Source: Siphonobacter sp047605205 (GTDB lineage: Bacteria > Bacteroidota > Bacteroidia > Cytophagales > Spirosomataceae). From it: DNA of 10,150 nt. Made by a program: the position numbers and the translations under genes. The stretch is from NCBI GenBank assembly GCA_047605205.1, contig JASGGE010000135.1, forward strand, positions 1 through 10,150. Direction: 5' to 3'. This document shows positions 1-8,300 of this stretch, in pieces (the first letter of the stretch is position 1; every line of letters begins with the position of its first letter). Under the pieces are notes generated by a model. It was given only the letters and a program-made list of their open reading frames with translations, did not search any database and had not been told where the DNA came from.

Positions 1-523
1 GCAACGCCTTCGTACCTCCCTTAAAGAGGAAATGGAAATAGCTCTTAATGCACAGTTGAAAATGGAAGCGGAGGCTTCTTCTAAATACCTGGCCATGTCA
101 TCCTGGTGTGAAGCAAATGGCTATTATTACTCCGCCCAATATTTTTACAAACAATCAAATGAAGAGCGTGAGCACATGCTCAAAATCTTCCGCTACCTGA
201 TTGATCAGGGGGTAATGGCTTATTCACCAGAAATTGGTCCTGTTGAACACGAGTATACCTCATTCCGTAGTGTATTTGAAGCTGCTCTTCAGAGTGAAAT
301 CAATGTAACCAACTCCATCAATCGTCTGGTAGGTCTTTGCCGCCGGGTTGATGATTACGCTACTGAAAACTTCCTGATGTGGTTTGTACAGGAACAGGTA
401 GAGGAAGAAATCAATGCACGCCGTGCCCTTGAATTGTTCGATGTAATTGGTGAAGAAGGCGTAGGCCGCTATACCATTGATCGTCAAATTGCCAAAATTG
501 GTAAGCTCGAAATCTCAGAATAG
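1..523 (+). CDS. Ferritin (non-heme, bacterial type), 5' end cut by window edge
   Basis: Cytoplasmic iron-storage protein: ferritin subunits oxidise Fe(II) at a dinuclear site and store the mineral in a 24-mer shell. The frame is open from position 2, and the codons before the first ATG at 32 encode QRLRTSLKEE, matching the usual ferritin N-terminus, so the true start lies left of the window and ATG 32 is an internal Met. Ferroxidase ligands line up with E. coli FtnA. Counting Q at position 2 as residue 1, they are the Glu of KMEAE (E22, like E17), Glu and His of EEREHM (like E50/H53), Glu of LQSEIN (like E94) and Gln/Glu of VQEQVEEE (like Q127/E130); the conserved Tyr of SSKY is also present. 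Length and the C-terminal YTIDRQIAKIG segment fit a complete four-helix ferritin. The stop is TAG at 521. The gene is monocistronic at its 3' end, with a terminator 27 bp later. The family is sure; the physiological role (storage versus stress protection) is not shown. Confidence 0.95.
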   Translation, partial: QRLRTSLKEEMEIALNAQLKMEAEASSKYLAMSSWCEANGYYYSAQYFYKQSNEEREHMLKIFRYLIDQGVMAYSPEIGPVEHEYTSFRSVFEAALQSEINVTNSINRLVGLCRRVDDYATENFLMWFVQEQVEEEINARRALELFDVIGEEGVGRYTIDRQIAKIGKLEISE

Positions 524-550
524 TATTCTTATTGAGTAAGTTAATTGCTT

Positions 551-579
551 AAAGCCCACTTCGGTGGGCTTTTTGTTTT
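551..579 (+). terminator. Rho-independent terminator of the ferritin gene
   Basis: A perfect 9-bp stem, AAAGCCCAC (551-559) with GTGGGCTTT (564-572), is closed by the very stable loop cUUCGg, and the stem runs into a T-rich tail (570-579, broken by one G). It sits 27 bp past the ferritin stop, so it should separate ferritin transcription from mraY. The A-rich 5' arm could also give weak termination on the opposite strand, but no gene there needs it. Confidence 0.9.
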
Positions 580-748
580 GGGTATTTTTTAAATCTGCTT
601 GTGGCTTTTGCCACCTTTTCATCAACTTAGCGTTTTAATTGATCAATTCGAGTCAGGCTGTTCTGAACAAACAGCCGGCTCAGACCGATCAAGTACTTAT
701 TAACTCATTCGTTCATCCCAAAACTGAAGCCATTAGTGTAGTCTCACA

Positions 749-779
749 AATAACCTTTCAAGTATTAATCAAGGTTATT
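749..779 (+). promoter_or_regulatory. 9-bp perfect inverted repeat in the mraY upstream region
   Basis: AATAACCTT (749-757) and AAGGTTATT (771-779) are exact reverse complements separated by 13 bp, centre to centre 22 bp or about two helical turns. The right arm ends 38 bp before the mraY ATG. No T-run follows, so it is not an intrinsic terminator. It could be an operator for a dimeric protein or a hairpin in the mraY leader; the sequence cannot decide between these. Confidence 0.4.
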
Positions 780-817
780 CTCAACCCGATTACCTAGTAC
801 ATTACCTGGTCTCTGGT

Positions 818-2050
818 ATGCTTTACTACCTTTTCGATTATCTCGACAAACATTTCAATATCCCCGGAGCGGGTGTGTTTCAATATCTGACCTTTCGGGC
901 CGCTGCCGCCACGGTCACTTCATTGATTATAGGCACTATTTTCGGCAAGCGTATCATTTGGTTTTTACAGAAACAACAGATTGGTGAAACCGTACGTGAT
1001 TTAGGTTTGGAAGGACAAATGCAAAAGAAAGGTACTCCCACCATGGGCGGCTTCATTATTCTTCTTTCCATTGTTATTCCAGTATTACTTTTTGCTCGCC
1101 TGACTAATACCTATATTATTCTGTTATTGATTTCTACCATATGGACGTGTCTGATTGGTTTTGTGGACGATTATATTAAGGTGTTTCGTAAAAATAAGGA
1201 AGGCCTCCCCGGACGGCTCAAAATTGTTGGTCAAATTGGTTTGGGCCTGTTAGTAGGCTTAACCATGCACTTCTCATCCGATATTAAAATTCGGGTTTAT
1301 GAAGATGCCCGCATCAATACCCCAACAGGTTTTGAACAAGTACGCAAGTTTACAGATACGAAAGCGTTTCTGGCAAACGTGCCTTTTTTCAAAAATAATG
1401 AAATCGATTATTCCCAAATTCTTCCCGATTGGATTTTACCCGATCAGTATACCTGGATTTTATACACTATTATTGTCATTTTCATCATTACGGCGGTCTC
1501 CAACGGAGCCAATATCACAGATGGTATTGATGGCCTGGCCGCTGGATCATCTACTATTATTGGATTGACGCTGGGTGTTCTTGCCTATCTTTCCAATAAT
1601 AAGCTTTTCTCCCAATACCTTAATATTTTTTACATCCCGTATTCAGGAGAAATGGTGGTATTCTGCGGAGCCTTTGTAGGAGCCTGCGTTGCCTTTCTAT
1701 GGTATAATAGCTACCCGGCTCAGGTATTCATGGGTGATACCGGCAGTTTAATGCTGGGTGGGGTGATTGCCACAATGGCAATTGTGTTACGTAAAGAATT
1801 ACTTATTCCGGTATTATGCGGAATTTTCCTGGTTGAACTAGTATCGGTAATGCTTCAGGTCAGTTATTTTAAATTTCAGAAACGCAGGCGAGGGCTTGAA
1901 TATGCCCAAACCCACCGGCTCTTTAAAATGTCTCCGTTGCATCACCATTACCAGAAATCGAACATACCCGAACCGAAAATCGTGATGCGATTCTTCATCA
2001 TAGGTATTTTATTGGCTGTTGTTACTTTAGTAACATTAAAGCTCCGATAA
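818..2050 (+). CDS. mraY: Phospho-N-acetylmuramoyl-pentapeptide transferase (MraY)
   Basis: Integral inner-membrane enzyme that transfers phospho-MurNAc-pentapeptide from UDP to undecaprenyl phosphate, making lipid I, the first membrane step of peptidoglycan synthesis. The 410-residue product shows the family motifs in order: KKGTPTMGG near residue 70, DDYIKVFRKNKEGLPGR with catalytic Asp pair D117/D118, NGANITDGIDGLAAG with D235/D238, FMGDTGSLMLGG at 304-315, and HHHYQ at 375-379. About ten hydrophobic segments fit the ten-helix fold. Family members of other phyla are near 360 residues; the extra length is a polar insertion at about 150-210, as in Bacteroidota homologues. The start MLYYLFDYLDKHF matches the usual N-terminus. 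No Shine-Dalgarno site precedes the ATG, as is normal in the phylum. Unusually, no mur/fts genes adjoin it: ferritin lies upstream and a convergent regulator downstream, so it seems to be transcribed alone. Confidence 0.97.
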   Translation: MLYYLFDYLDKHFNIPGAGVFQYLTFRAAAATVTSLIIGTIFGKRIIWFLQKQQIGETVRDLGLEGQMQKKGTPTMGGFIILLSIVIPVLLFARLTNTYIILLLISTIWTCLIGFVDDYIKVFRKNKEGLPGRLKIVGQIGLGLLVGLTMHFSSDIKIRVYEDARINTPTGFEQVRKFTDTKAFLANVPFFKNNEIDYSQILPDWILPDQYTWILYTIIVIFIITAVSNGANITDGIDGLAAGSSTIIGLTLGVLAYLSNNKLFSQYLNIFYIPYSGEMVVFCGAFVGACVAFLWYNSYPAQVFMGDTGSLMLGGVIATMAIVLRKELLIPVLCGIFLVELVSVMLQVSYFKFQKRRRGLEYAQTHRLFKMSPLHHHYQKSNIPEPKIVMRFFIIGILLAVVTLVTLKLR

Positions 2051-2075
2051 CCTTAAGCCGCAGTGTAAGTCCGTT

Positions 2076-4874
2076 TTATATTTTCATCAAAAATTCACTA
2101 AGGTTTTGTTCCGTCTGAAGGGCCAATTTGGTCCGTAACCGGTACCGCTTCAATTCTACACTTCGTACCGTAATATTCAGAAGCTGGGCAATTTCTTTGC
2201 TGGACAAATTCATTCGTAAATAGGCCGCCAGCTTCAGATCTCCGGGAGTTAAGTCAGGAACGGCTTTAAGGAGTTTTTTGAAAAAATAATCGTGTACATC
2301 ATTAAAATTAGCCTCGAATACATCCCAACTATGTTCATCAGCCAGATTGCGGTCAATCAACTGTACAATGGAACGGTATTGTAAAGAACCCCCTTCCGAT
2401 CCTAATTCTTTACGCAGTTTATCAAGCTCCGTTTTAATGGTTTCCAGCAATTCATTTTTATGCAGTAAGTTCATCGCTGAATTAGCCAGCTCTGCCGACT
2501 TCCGATCTATGTCTTTTCGTAGTTGTTCATTCCGTAATTCCGTCACAACCTGAGCATTAAGTCGTTGTTCTTCTTCCAGTTGCTCCTGCATTTTTTGTCG
2601 AATCTGGCTTTGGTGCGTATGAATTCGATAGCGATAGCCATAATACAGTAACATTCCGGCTGCAAAGGCAAGCAATACATACAGGGCCTGGCTCCAAACA
2701 TTCCAATACCAGGGTGGTCGTATTTCAAATGCCCATCTGATTTCTTCTTTTGAACTACTGGAACGAATTCGTAAGACATACTTGCCAGGTTCTAAAGGGC
2801 CCAGTTTTAAATAATTATCTTCTTTAGAAGCTGACCAGTCATTCATGACACCCTCCAGCAGATACTGACACGAAAAATTAGCTTCATATTGAGTGGAACT
2901 TAAGCGTATGGTCAGATTATTTTGCCAATACTTAAAAGAAAGTTCAGGCCAGTTTTGATTTGGGTATAGGGTACGATTAAACTGATTCGTGCGGATTTCA
3001 CGAATGATCGGCTTTGTAAAAGGAAGGCTTTGTTGAATATACGAAATGGGTAAGATAGAAAAGCCATCATCACCACAGATCAACATGGATTGCTCATTTA
3101 GTCTAATAACATTTTCATATCCTTCTACCCACTGCATATGTTTAAGATTCAGCTCCCTTAATGGATGGCCAGGTTGCCAATAGGCTAATGCATTATTCTT
3201 TTCTAAAACTAAATATGCGGCATACTGAATGGGAAAAATGTTTTGCACAGGTTGGGTTGCAAAAGTTTGCCGGCTCCCAACTGCCAATCCCTGAAGCGAA
3301 TGGTACTGTTTGCCCTGAAACAGCATTAATTGTCCTTCTACTGGCACAATAATACCATCCTGAAATTCTTCAAAATTTTTAACTGCGATTATACTATCAA
3401 CAGCAGCAGATAGTTTGATAGCACTCACGCCACCATATTTTCGCTTTAACCAAACTGTTCCATCAGAAGCTTCACCTAACTGATTCGTTAAAGGAAAATC
3501 CCCTTTCAGTTCTTTGCTGAATACCCAGCCAGCAGGTGTTTTCCGGTAAATACACAAGTATGTATACGTTCCCTGAATCAAGACATCCGGGTGCCTGGCT
3601 AAAGGCAATAGTACGAGCCCTCCTGTACGGTTCGATATCTTTTTTACCTTCTCCCCTTCTATCAAAAAAGTTCCATCATTGTGTCCACAGAATAAAACAT
3701 TGTCAACAACTTTCAAGTCCCAAACCTGGCCTTGCGTGCCTGGTACTAATTGAAAAGAGGGGGCGGTTACATCCGTTCGAAATAACCCATGATTGGTTCC
3801 TATGTACAGCTTGCCCTGATACAAAGTAGCATCGTAAACGGTACCCAATACACCATCTATATCCTGATAATGCCTTACTGGTGAACTTAGCAACACTGCA
3901 TCAATACCACTATCCGTACCTATCCAGGCATTTCCGTCCACATCACGTTTCATGGATAATATAGTATTATTTTGTAACCCCTTTTTCTGATTCAGATGCA
4001 TACGAATGCTTCCGTGCTCATCTGTAATAATCAGTCCGTTCAGAATAGAGCCAAAAGCATAGGTATGTTCATCAATCCGAATGGCTTTGTTTAAATGATA
4101 ACTTGATAAAAACTGACTCGCTTCATTTTTAAGTGAATGAAAAGTAATACCGTCATATCGGTATAAACCCTGCTCTACTCCTACCAACAGCTGATTATTC
4201 ACATAAGGCAGAATACAATGAACATGTTGTCTTCCTAAAAACTCACTGCCTTTTAACAAAACAAACCGTTCCCCCACCCATTCATAGATACCTTTTTCTA
4301 AAATATGTACGAACAACCGATCATTCACTTCATAGGCAAAAAATACATTACCAGGCGTAGGAATAGTGGTTATAGTATTATTCTGATACCGGTATAGAAA
4401 AGCAAAGGAATGAAAGTATACCGCATCACGAATGGGTAAGATATTCCAGATTTCTTCTTGCTTGAAACGTGGATCTTTGTTTAGAGCAGAAAGTGAATGA
4501 TACCTAAGTTTTCCGGCTTTATTGGCTTTCCAATAGCCAAATTCCTGCAAGGCCCCGGTGTAAATACGCTCCCCAACAACTGCTATCGCCCGTATGATTT
4601 GTCGATGAGGTAAAGAATACTGCTGCCATTGCTGCCCATCATACTCAAGTAAGCCTTTAGAATTTCCCACGTACATAAATCGGGTTTGAGGGCTCTGGCT
4701 GATACTCCAGTTCTGGCGTTGAGCTTTATATTCTTGCGGGGTGAAGTGAGTAACTTCTGATAACCCGACGTGATCAAAGGTTTTTTGTAGGGGTTCTGCC
4801 GATACCGTTATCAGGCTAGTTACCCATCCGATCAGCATCCATAAAAGGTAGTTCTTCTGCGTGATTATACTCAT
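2076..4874 (-). CDS. Membrane-spanning sensor-regulator: propeller, Y_Y_Y domain, LuxR-type HTH
   Basis: Probably a one-piece transcription factor that senses a ligand in the periplasm and binds DNA in the cytoplasm. Seen in the 932-residue product: signal peptide 1-26 (hydrophobic core WMLIGWVTSLITV, likely cut after VSA); a long beta-propeller-like region about 50-640 with repeats such as DGNAWIGTDSGI and KLYIGTNHGLF; a Y_Y_Y domain at 650-720 (CQYLLEGVMNDW, LEPGKYVLRIRS, IRPPWYW); one membrane helix about 730-749; a coiled coil about 757-826 rich in E/K/L; and a C-terminal HTH at 875-932 (NLSSKEIAQLLNITVRSVEL) of the GerE/LuxR type. No HisKA, HATPase or receiver domain is present, which separates it from hybrid two-component regulators; it resembles SusR-like regulators in layout. 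It is divergent from susC/susD with 427 bp between starts, so it most likely controls them and perhaps itself. Its 3' end converges on mraY with a 25-bp gap. The domain layout is secure; ligand and target are inferred. Confidence 0.9.
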   Translation of the reverse strand: MSIITQKNYLLWMLIGWVTSLITVSAEPLQKTFDHVGLSEVTHFTPQEYKAQRQNWSISQSPQTRFMYVGNSKGLLEYDGQQWQQYSLPHRQIIRAIAVVGERIYTGALQEFGYWKANKAGKLRYHSLSALNKDPRFKQEEIWNILPIRDAVYFHSFAFLYRYQNNTITTIPTPGNVFFAYEVNDRLFVHILEKGIYEWVGERFVLLKGSEFLGRQHVHCILPYVNNQLLVGVEQGLYRYDGITFHSLKNEASQFLSSYHLNKAIRIDEHTYAFGSILNGLIITDEHGSIRMHLNQKKGLQNNTILSMKRDVDGNAWIGTDSGIDAVLLSSPVRHYQDIDGVLGTVYDATLYQGKLYIGTNHGLFRTDVTAPSFQLVPGTQGQVWDLKVVDNVLFCGHNDGTFLIEGEKVKKISNRTGGLVLLPLARHPDVLIQGTYTYLCIYRKTPAGWVFSKELKGDFPLTNQLGEASDGTVWLKRKYGGVSAIKLSAAVDSIIAVKNFEEFQDGIIVPVEGQLMLFQGKQYHSLQGLAVGSRQTFATQPVQNIFPIQYAAYLVLEKNNALAYWQPGHPLRELNLKHMQWVEGYENVIRLNEQSMLICGDDGFSILPISYIQQSLPFTKPIIREIRTNQFNRTLYPNQNWPELSFKYWQNNLTIRLSSTQYEANFSCQYLLEGVMNDWSASKEDNYLKLGPLEPGKYVLRIRSSSSKEEIRWAFEIRPPWYWNVWSQALYVLLAFAAGMLLYYGYRYRIHTHQSQIRQKMQEQLEEEQRLNAQVVTELRNEQLRKDIDRKSAELANSAMNLLHKNELLETIKTELDKLRKELGSEGGSLQYRSIVQLIDRNLADEHSWDVFEANFNDVHDYFFKKLLKAVPDLTPGDLKLAAYLRMNLSSKEIAQLLNITVRSVELKRYRLRTKLALQTEQNLSEFLMKI

Positions 4875-4939
4875 TTATTATTCTTACAGAGAAAGGTCTT
4901 ATAAAACAATTTAATCACAAATAAATACAAAAATGAATG

Positions 4940-4994
4940 AATGATGTAGTAATAAAGCCTAATTATCTAAAAATGATGTGGTAATGATGTAGTA
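4940..4994. promoter_or_regulatory. Three direct repeats AATGATGTRGTA, candidate operator
   Basis: AATGATGTAGTA occurs at 4940-4951 and 4983-4994, and AATGATGTGGTA at 4972-4983; copies two and three share one base. Start-to-start distances are 32 and 11 bp, close to three turns and one turn of B-DNA, so all three would face the same side of the helix. They end 30 bp before the candidate susC -7 element, about -98 to -44 relative to its predicted start, a normal place for an activator. The divergent LuxR-type regulator is the obvious candidate ligand. The repeats are seen directly; the function is inferred. Confidence 0.55.
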
Positions 4995-5024
4995 GATTAT
5001 TAGTCTCTTCGCTTCCAATCTGTA

Positions 5025-5032
5025 TAAATTTG
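5025..5032 (+). promoter_or_regulatory. Candidate -7 element of the susC promoter
   Basis: TAAATTTG is an exact match to the Bacteroidota -7 consensus TAnnTTTG, and the only exact match I found on the + strand in this intergenic region. The -33 side is poor: TTAG at 5000-5003, 21 bp upstream, is the nearest partial match to TTTG. A weak -33 with repeats just upstream fits an activator-dependent promoter. Transcription would begin near 5038-5040. Confidence 0.45.
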
Positions 5033-5156
5033 CACACAGAAAAATACAATTTATTCTGTTTAATGTATAAATATATTGAACAGGTCTTTTTAAAATTGAA
5101 TTTATTACATAATTAATTGAAAAATTTATAACAAACTAAATGTAAGAACCTCTCCG

Positions 5157-5175
5157 AAGGAATAACCAATTCCTT
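5157..5175 (+). other. Hairpin in the predicted susC leader RNA
   Basis: AAGGAAT (5157-5163) and ATTCCTT (5169-5175) form a 7-bp perfect stem with a 5-nt loop, extendable by a G-U pair (5156/5176). It lies 126 bp before the susC ATG, inside the predicted leader. No T-tract follows, so it is not a terminator as drawn. The role is unknown; it may be chance in AT-rich DNA. Confidence 0.3.
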
Positions 5176-5301
5176 TCAGTCCTATTGAAGCCGCATTTTA
5201 AAATTCAGTCGTTTTAAACCCTGATTTGAATGAAAACAAAATAATTAAATACCTAGGAGATTAGAGTACACCATTCGGGATTTTTACTTAAAATATTATC
5301 A

Positions 5302-8300
5302 ATGAAAAATAATTATCTTTTAAACTGTAAGCCCATTTCCGGACCTTTCTTGTGGGCACAACTGGTTTTGATTCTTAGTTCATTTAGTTTATTCGCTCAA
5401 ACTCCAATTACCGGAAAAGTTACCGATGCTACTACTGGCGAAACAGTAATCGGAGCTTCCATTCGCATTAAAGGAACTTCGCAAGGAACCGTTACCGATA
5501 CAGAAGGCAAATTTTCACTTACTGCTCCTAATAACACGATCCTTGTGGTCGGTTCTATTGGATACGACGAACTTGAAGTACCGGTTCATGGCCAGACTGC
5601 CTTAGTTATCAGGCTAAATTCTCGTGGTAAAGACCTACAACAAGTAGTAGTGGTTGGGTATGGCTCTCAGCGTAAGGTAGACGTCACGGGAGCTACCGTT
5701 AGTATCAAAGGCGAAGAACTGGTAAAACAACCTGTATTAACGGCAACACAAGCTATGCAGGGTAAAGTTGCTGGGGTGCAAATTATCAGTAGCGGCCAGC
5801 CAGGAACTTCCCCCGTCATTCGTATTCGGGGTACGGGTACTGCTCTGGCAGGAACGGCAGCCTTATTCGTAGTGGATGGTGTACTGACAGACGATATTTC
5901 CAATGTCAATACAGCTGATATTGTCAATGTAGATGTGTTAAAAGATGCTTCTGCTACTGCTATCTACGGTTCTCGCGGAGCAAATGGGGTAGTAATCATC
6001 ACCACGAAAAAAGGAGTAATCGGCAAAATGGCCATTAATTATTCCTTTAACGGGGGCTTCCGGAGTGCTGCCAATCTGGTAAAAATGGCTAATGCTGCTG
6101 AATATGCCAATTATGTTAGTGCAGCCAGTGGCACTTTTGTGAATGCAGAATCTACTTCAACGGATTGGTACAGTCAGATTCTTCGAACCGGGTATCAGCA
6201 AAATCATAACATTTCGCTCTCAGGAGGTTCTGATAAAGGAAGTTACTTTTTAAGTGCAGGATATTTGACGGATCAGGGAATTGTAATTAGTAATCAGTAT
6301 AACCGCTTTACGTTGCGGTCTAATAACGAATACAAACTTTCAGATAAGGTAAAGGTTGGAGCTATGGCTTCTTACGCCAATGGAGCCAATCAGCTTGCCA
6401 ACCTCGGCACTGCATATAATAATGCCTATCGGGCAGCTCCTATTATTCCCGGCAAAGTGAATGGCCGTTACGGAAATACATCGGTCTACCAGAACGTTGG
6501 AAACCCAATTCTGGACATAGAGAATAATAATAACAGAGTAACAGACAACCGTTTACAAGGGGCTGGCTATCTGGAATACAAGCCTGTTTCGTGGCTCACT
6601 TTCCGCAGTAGCATGGGAGCAGACTGGATCAATGCAAACAGTCGGGTCTATAACCGTCAGTTTAATAATGATACACTTACCTTTCTGGCACCCGGTGGAA
6701 ATCAGCGGAATGTGAACAGTAACCTTTCCGTTAAGAATGAAAAGACCCTGCACTGGACCTGGGACAATACAGTAACATTCCATAAAACATTTGATAAACA
6801 CACCTTAACTGTTCTGGCAGGGACGACTGCTGAAAACTATACCTACGCCTGGTTTTCGGCTTTCCGTAAAGATGTTCCGGCCGACCCGAACTTATGGTAT
6901 ATCGGAACAGGTGATGCCAATACTTCAACGAACGATGGCAGTGGTGACAAGTGGGCCCGTAATTCATACATCGGTCGGGTAAATTACAATTACAACGATA
7001 CCTATCTCTTTACATCTACAATTCGTGCTGACGGAAGCTCACGTTTCCCCTCAAATAATCGCTGGGCATATTTCCCCTCAGTTGGGATAGGCTGGATACT
7101 GACTAACGAGAACTTCATGAAAAGTCAGAACATTTTCGAGACCCTGAAACTACGTGCCAGCTGGGGTCGCGTAGGGAATGACCGAATTCCTTCAGATGCA
7201 TTTACAGTAACCGTTACGCCCAACCTGGCTTATCCATTTGGTGGTGGTGTAGCAACAACGGGAAGTGCCATCACACAAATAAAAGATCCGAACCTAAAAT
7301 GGGAAACTACTCAGGAAAGTGATGTAGCTCTTGAATTTGCAGCCCTGAAAGGCCGGTTAACCGGGGAAGTAGGATACTATAACAAGAAAGCATCTGACCT
7401 GCTTATTAACGTAAAAATTCCATCCGTCTCAGGCGATGCCGATGGCGTAGTATTAACCAATGCGGCCTCCATTCGCAATACAGGGTTGGAGGTAATGCTC
7501 AACTGGCGAGGGAAAATTACCGAAGATTTAACCTACCGTGTTGGAGGGAACATAACTCTTAATAAAAATAGTGTCGTTGGTTTGAACGGCGGCCAGCCGA
7601 TTCTTGATGGTGGAATTGGGGGGAATCAGCAATATACAACCCGCACTGACAATGGCCATGCGGTCGGGAGTTTCTACCTGTTGAAAACATTAGGAGTATT
7701 CCAGACGGCAGATGAAGTAAATAGTTATAAAAATGCAAATGGAGTAGTTATTCAACCCGGAGCTTCCCCCGGCGACTTCAAATATCAGGATACTGATGGC
7801 AACGGAGTAATTGATGATAATGACCGGGTGTTTGCAGGAGCCTATCAGCCTAAAGCCTATTTCGGCATCAATGCTGGAGTTACCTACAAGAAGTTTGACC
7901 TAAGTTTTGACATTTATGGAAACGTTGGGAATCAGGTCTATAACGGCAAGAAAGCCTTCCGTCAGTCGGTATATGATAATGTAGAAGCCAAAATGGCTTA
8001 TAGCCGCTGGACTCCTTCAAATGGCTCCCAGACTGAACCCATTGCCAATGGCGGTTTATTGCCAGCTTCTACTTATTTCATGGAATCGGGCTCTTTTGTC
8101 CGGTTAAACAATATAACCCTCGGCTATAGCCTTCCCAACAGCCTGCTTCCTAAAATTGGCATCAGAAGCATTCGTCTTTTCGTAACCGGGCAAAACCTCT
8201 ACACGCTGAAAAAATATAGTGGGTTTACGGCTGAATTACCTGGCGATCCAACCAAAGCGGGAATAGAGTTAAACGCCTATCCAACCACCAAAACAGTTGC

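Larger units (their letters stand above)
524..817. other. Intergenic region between ferritin and mraY (294 bp)
   Basis: No coding sequence is supported here. Besides the terminator and the inverted repeat at 749-779, it holds: a small hairpin GTGGC-TTTT-GCCAC (601-614); a 12-bp perfect palindrome AATTGATCAATT (637-648); and a stem GGCTGTT (656-662) with AACAGCC (670-676), extendable imperfectly to 650-681, with a nested TGTTC-T-GAACA at 659-669. The mraY promoter must lie in this region because the ferritin terminator isolates it, but I found no exact TAnnTTTG -7 element on the + strand. The several small symmetric elements are seen directly; any regulatory role is inference. Confidence 0.5.
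4875..5301. other. Divergent control region between regulator and susC (427 bp)
   Basis: Very AT-rich non-coding DNA containing the start-side signals of two divergent genes. Besides the repeats, -7 element and hairpin listed separately, a one-mismatch -7 match for the regulator gene may lie on the minus strand at 4918-4925 (TTTATTTG versus TAnnTTTG); this would place the first direct repeat near that promoter's -33 region. No gene is supported: the only start-like ORF in the leader, at 5230, encodes four residues. The susC leader would be roughly 260 nt if the promoter at 5025 is real. Confidence 0.6.

Noticed and set aside
22..34. AGAGGAA before ATG 32, looking like a Shine-Dalgarno site and start codon
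   Set aside because: It touches the ATG with no spacing, and the same bases encode the conserved ferritin segment LKEE; the frame is open to the window edge, so the start is upstream.
601..614. GTGGC-TTTT-GCCAC hairpin as a second terminator
   Set aside because: The stem is only 5 bp and is followed by CTTTTCATC, not a clean T-run; the strong terminator at 551-579 already does the job.
5230..5244. Upstream mini-ORF (ATG plus three codons) in the susC leader
   Set aside because: Too short and expected by chance; nothing suggests translation.
5255..5260. AGGAGA as the susC ribosome binding site
   Set aside because: It is 41 bp from the ATG, far too distant, and this phylum rarely uses such sites.
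5667..5927. Antisense open frames inside susC, susD, the regulator and mraY (for example here)
   Set aside because: They overlap strongly supported genes, have no recognisable domains, and read as compositional shadows.
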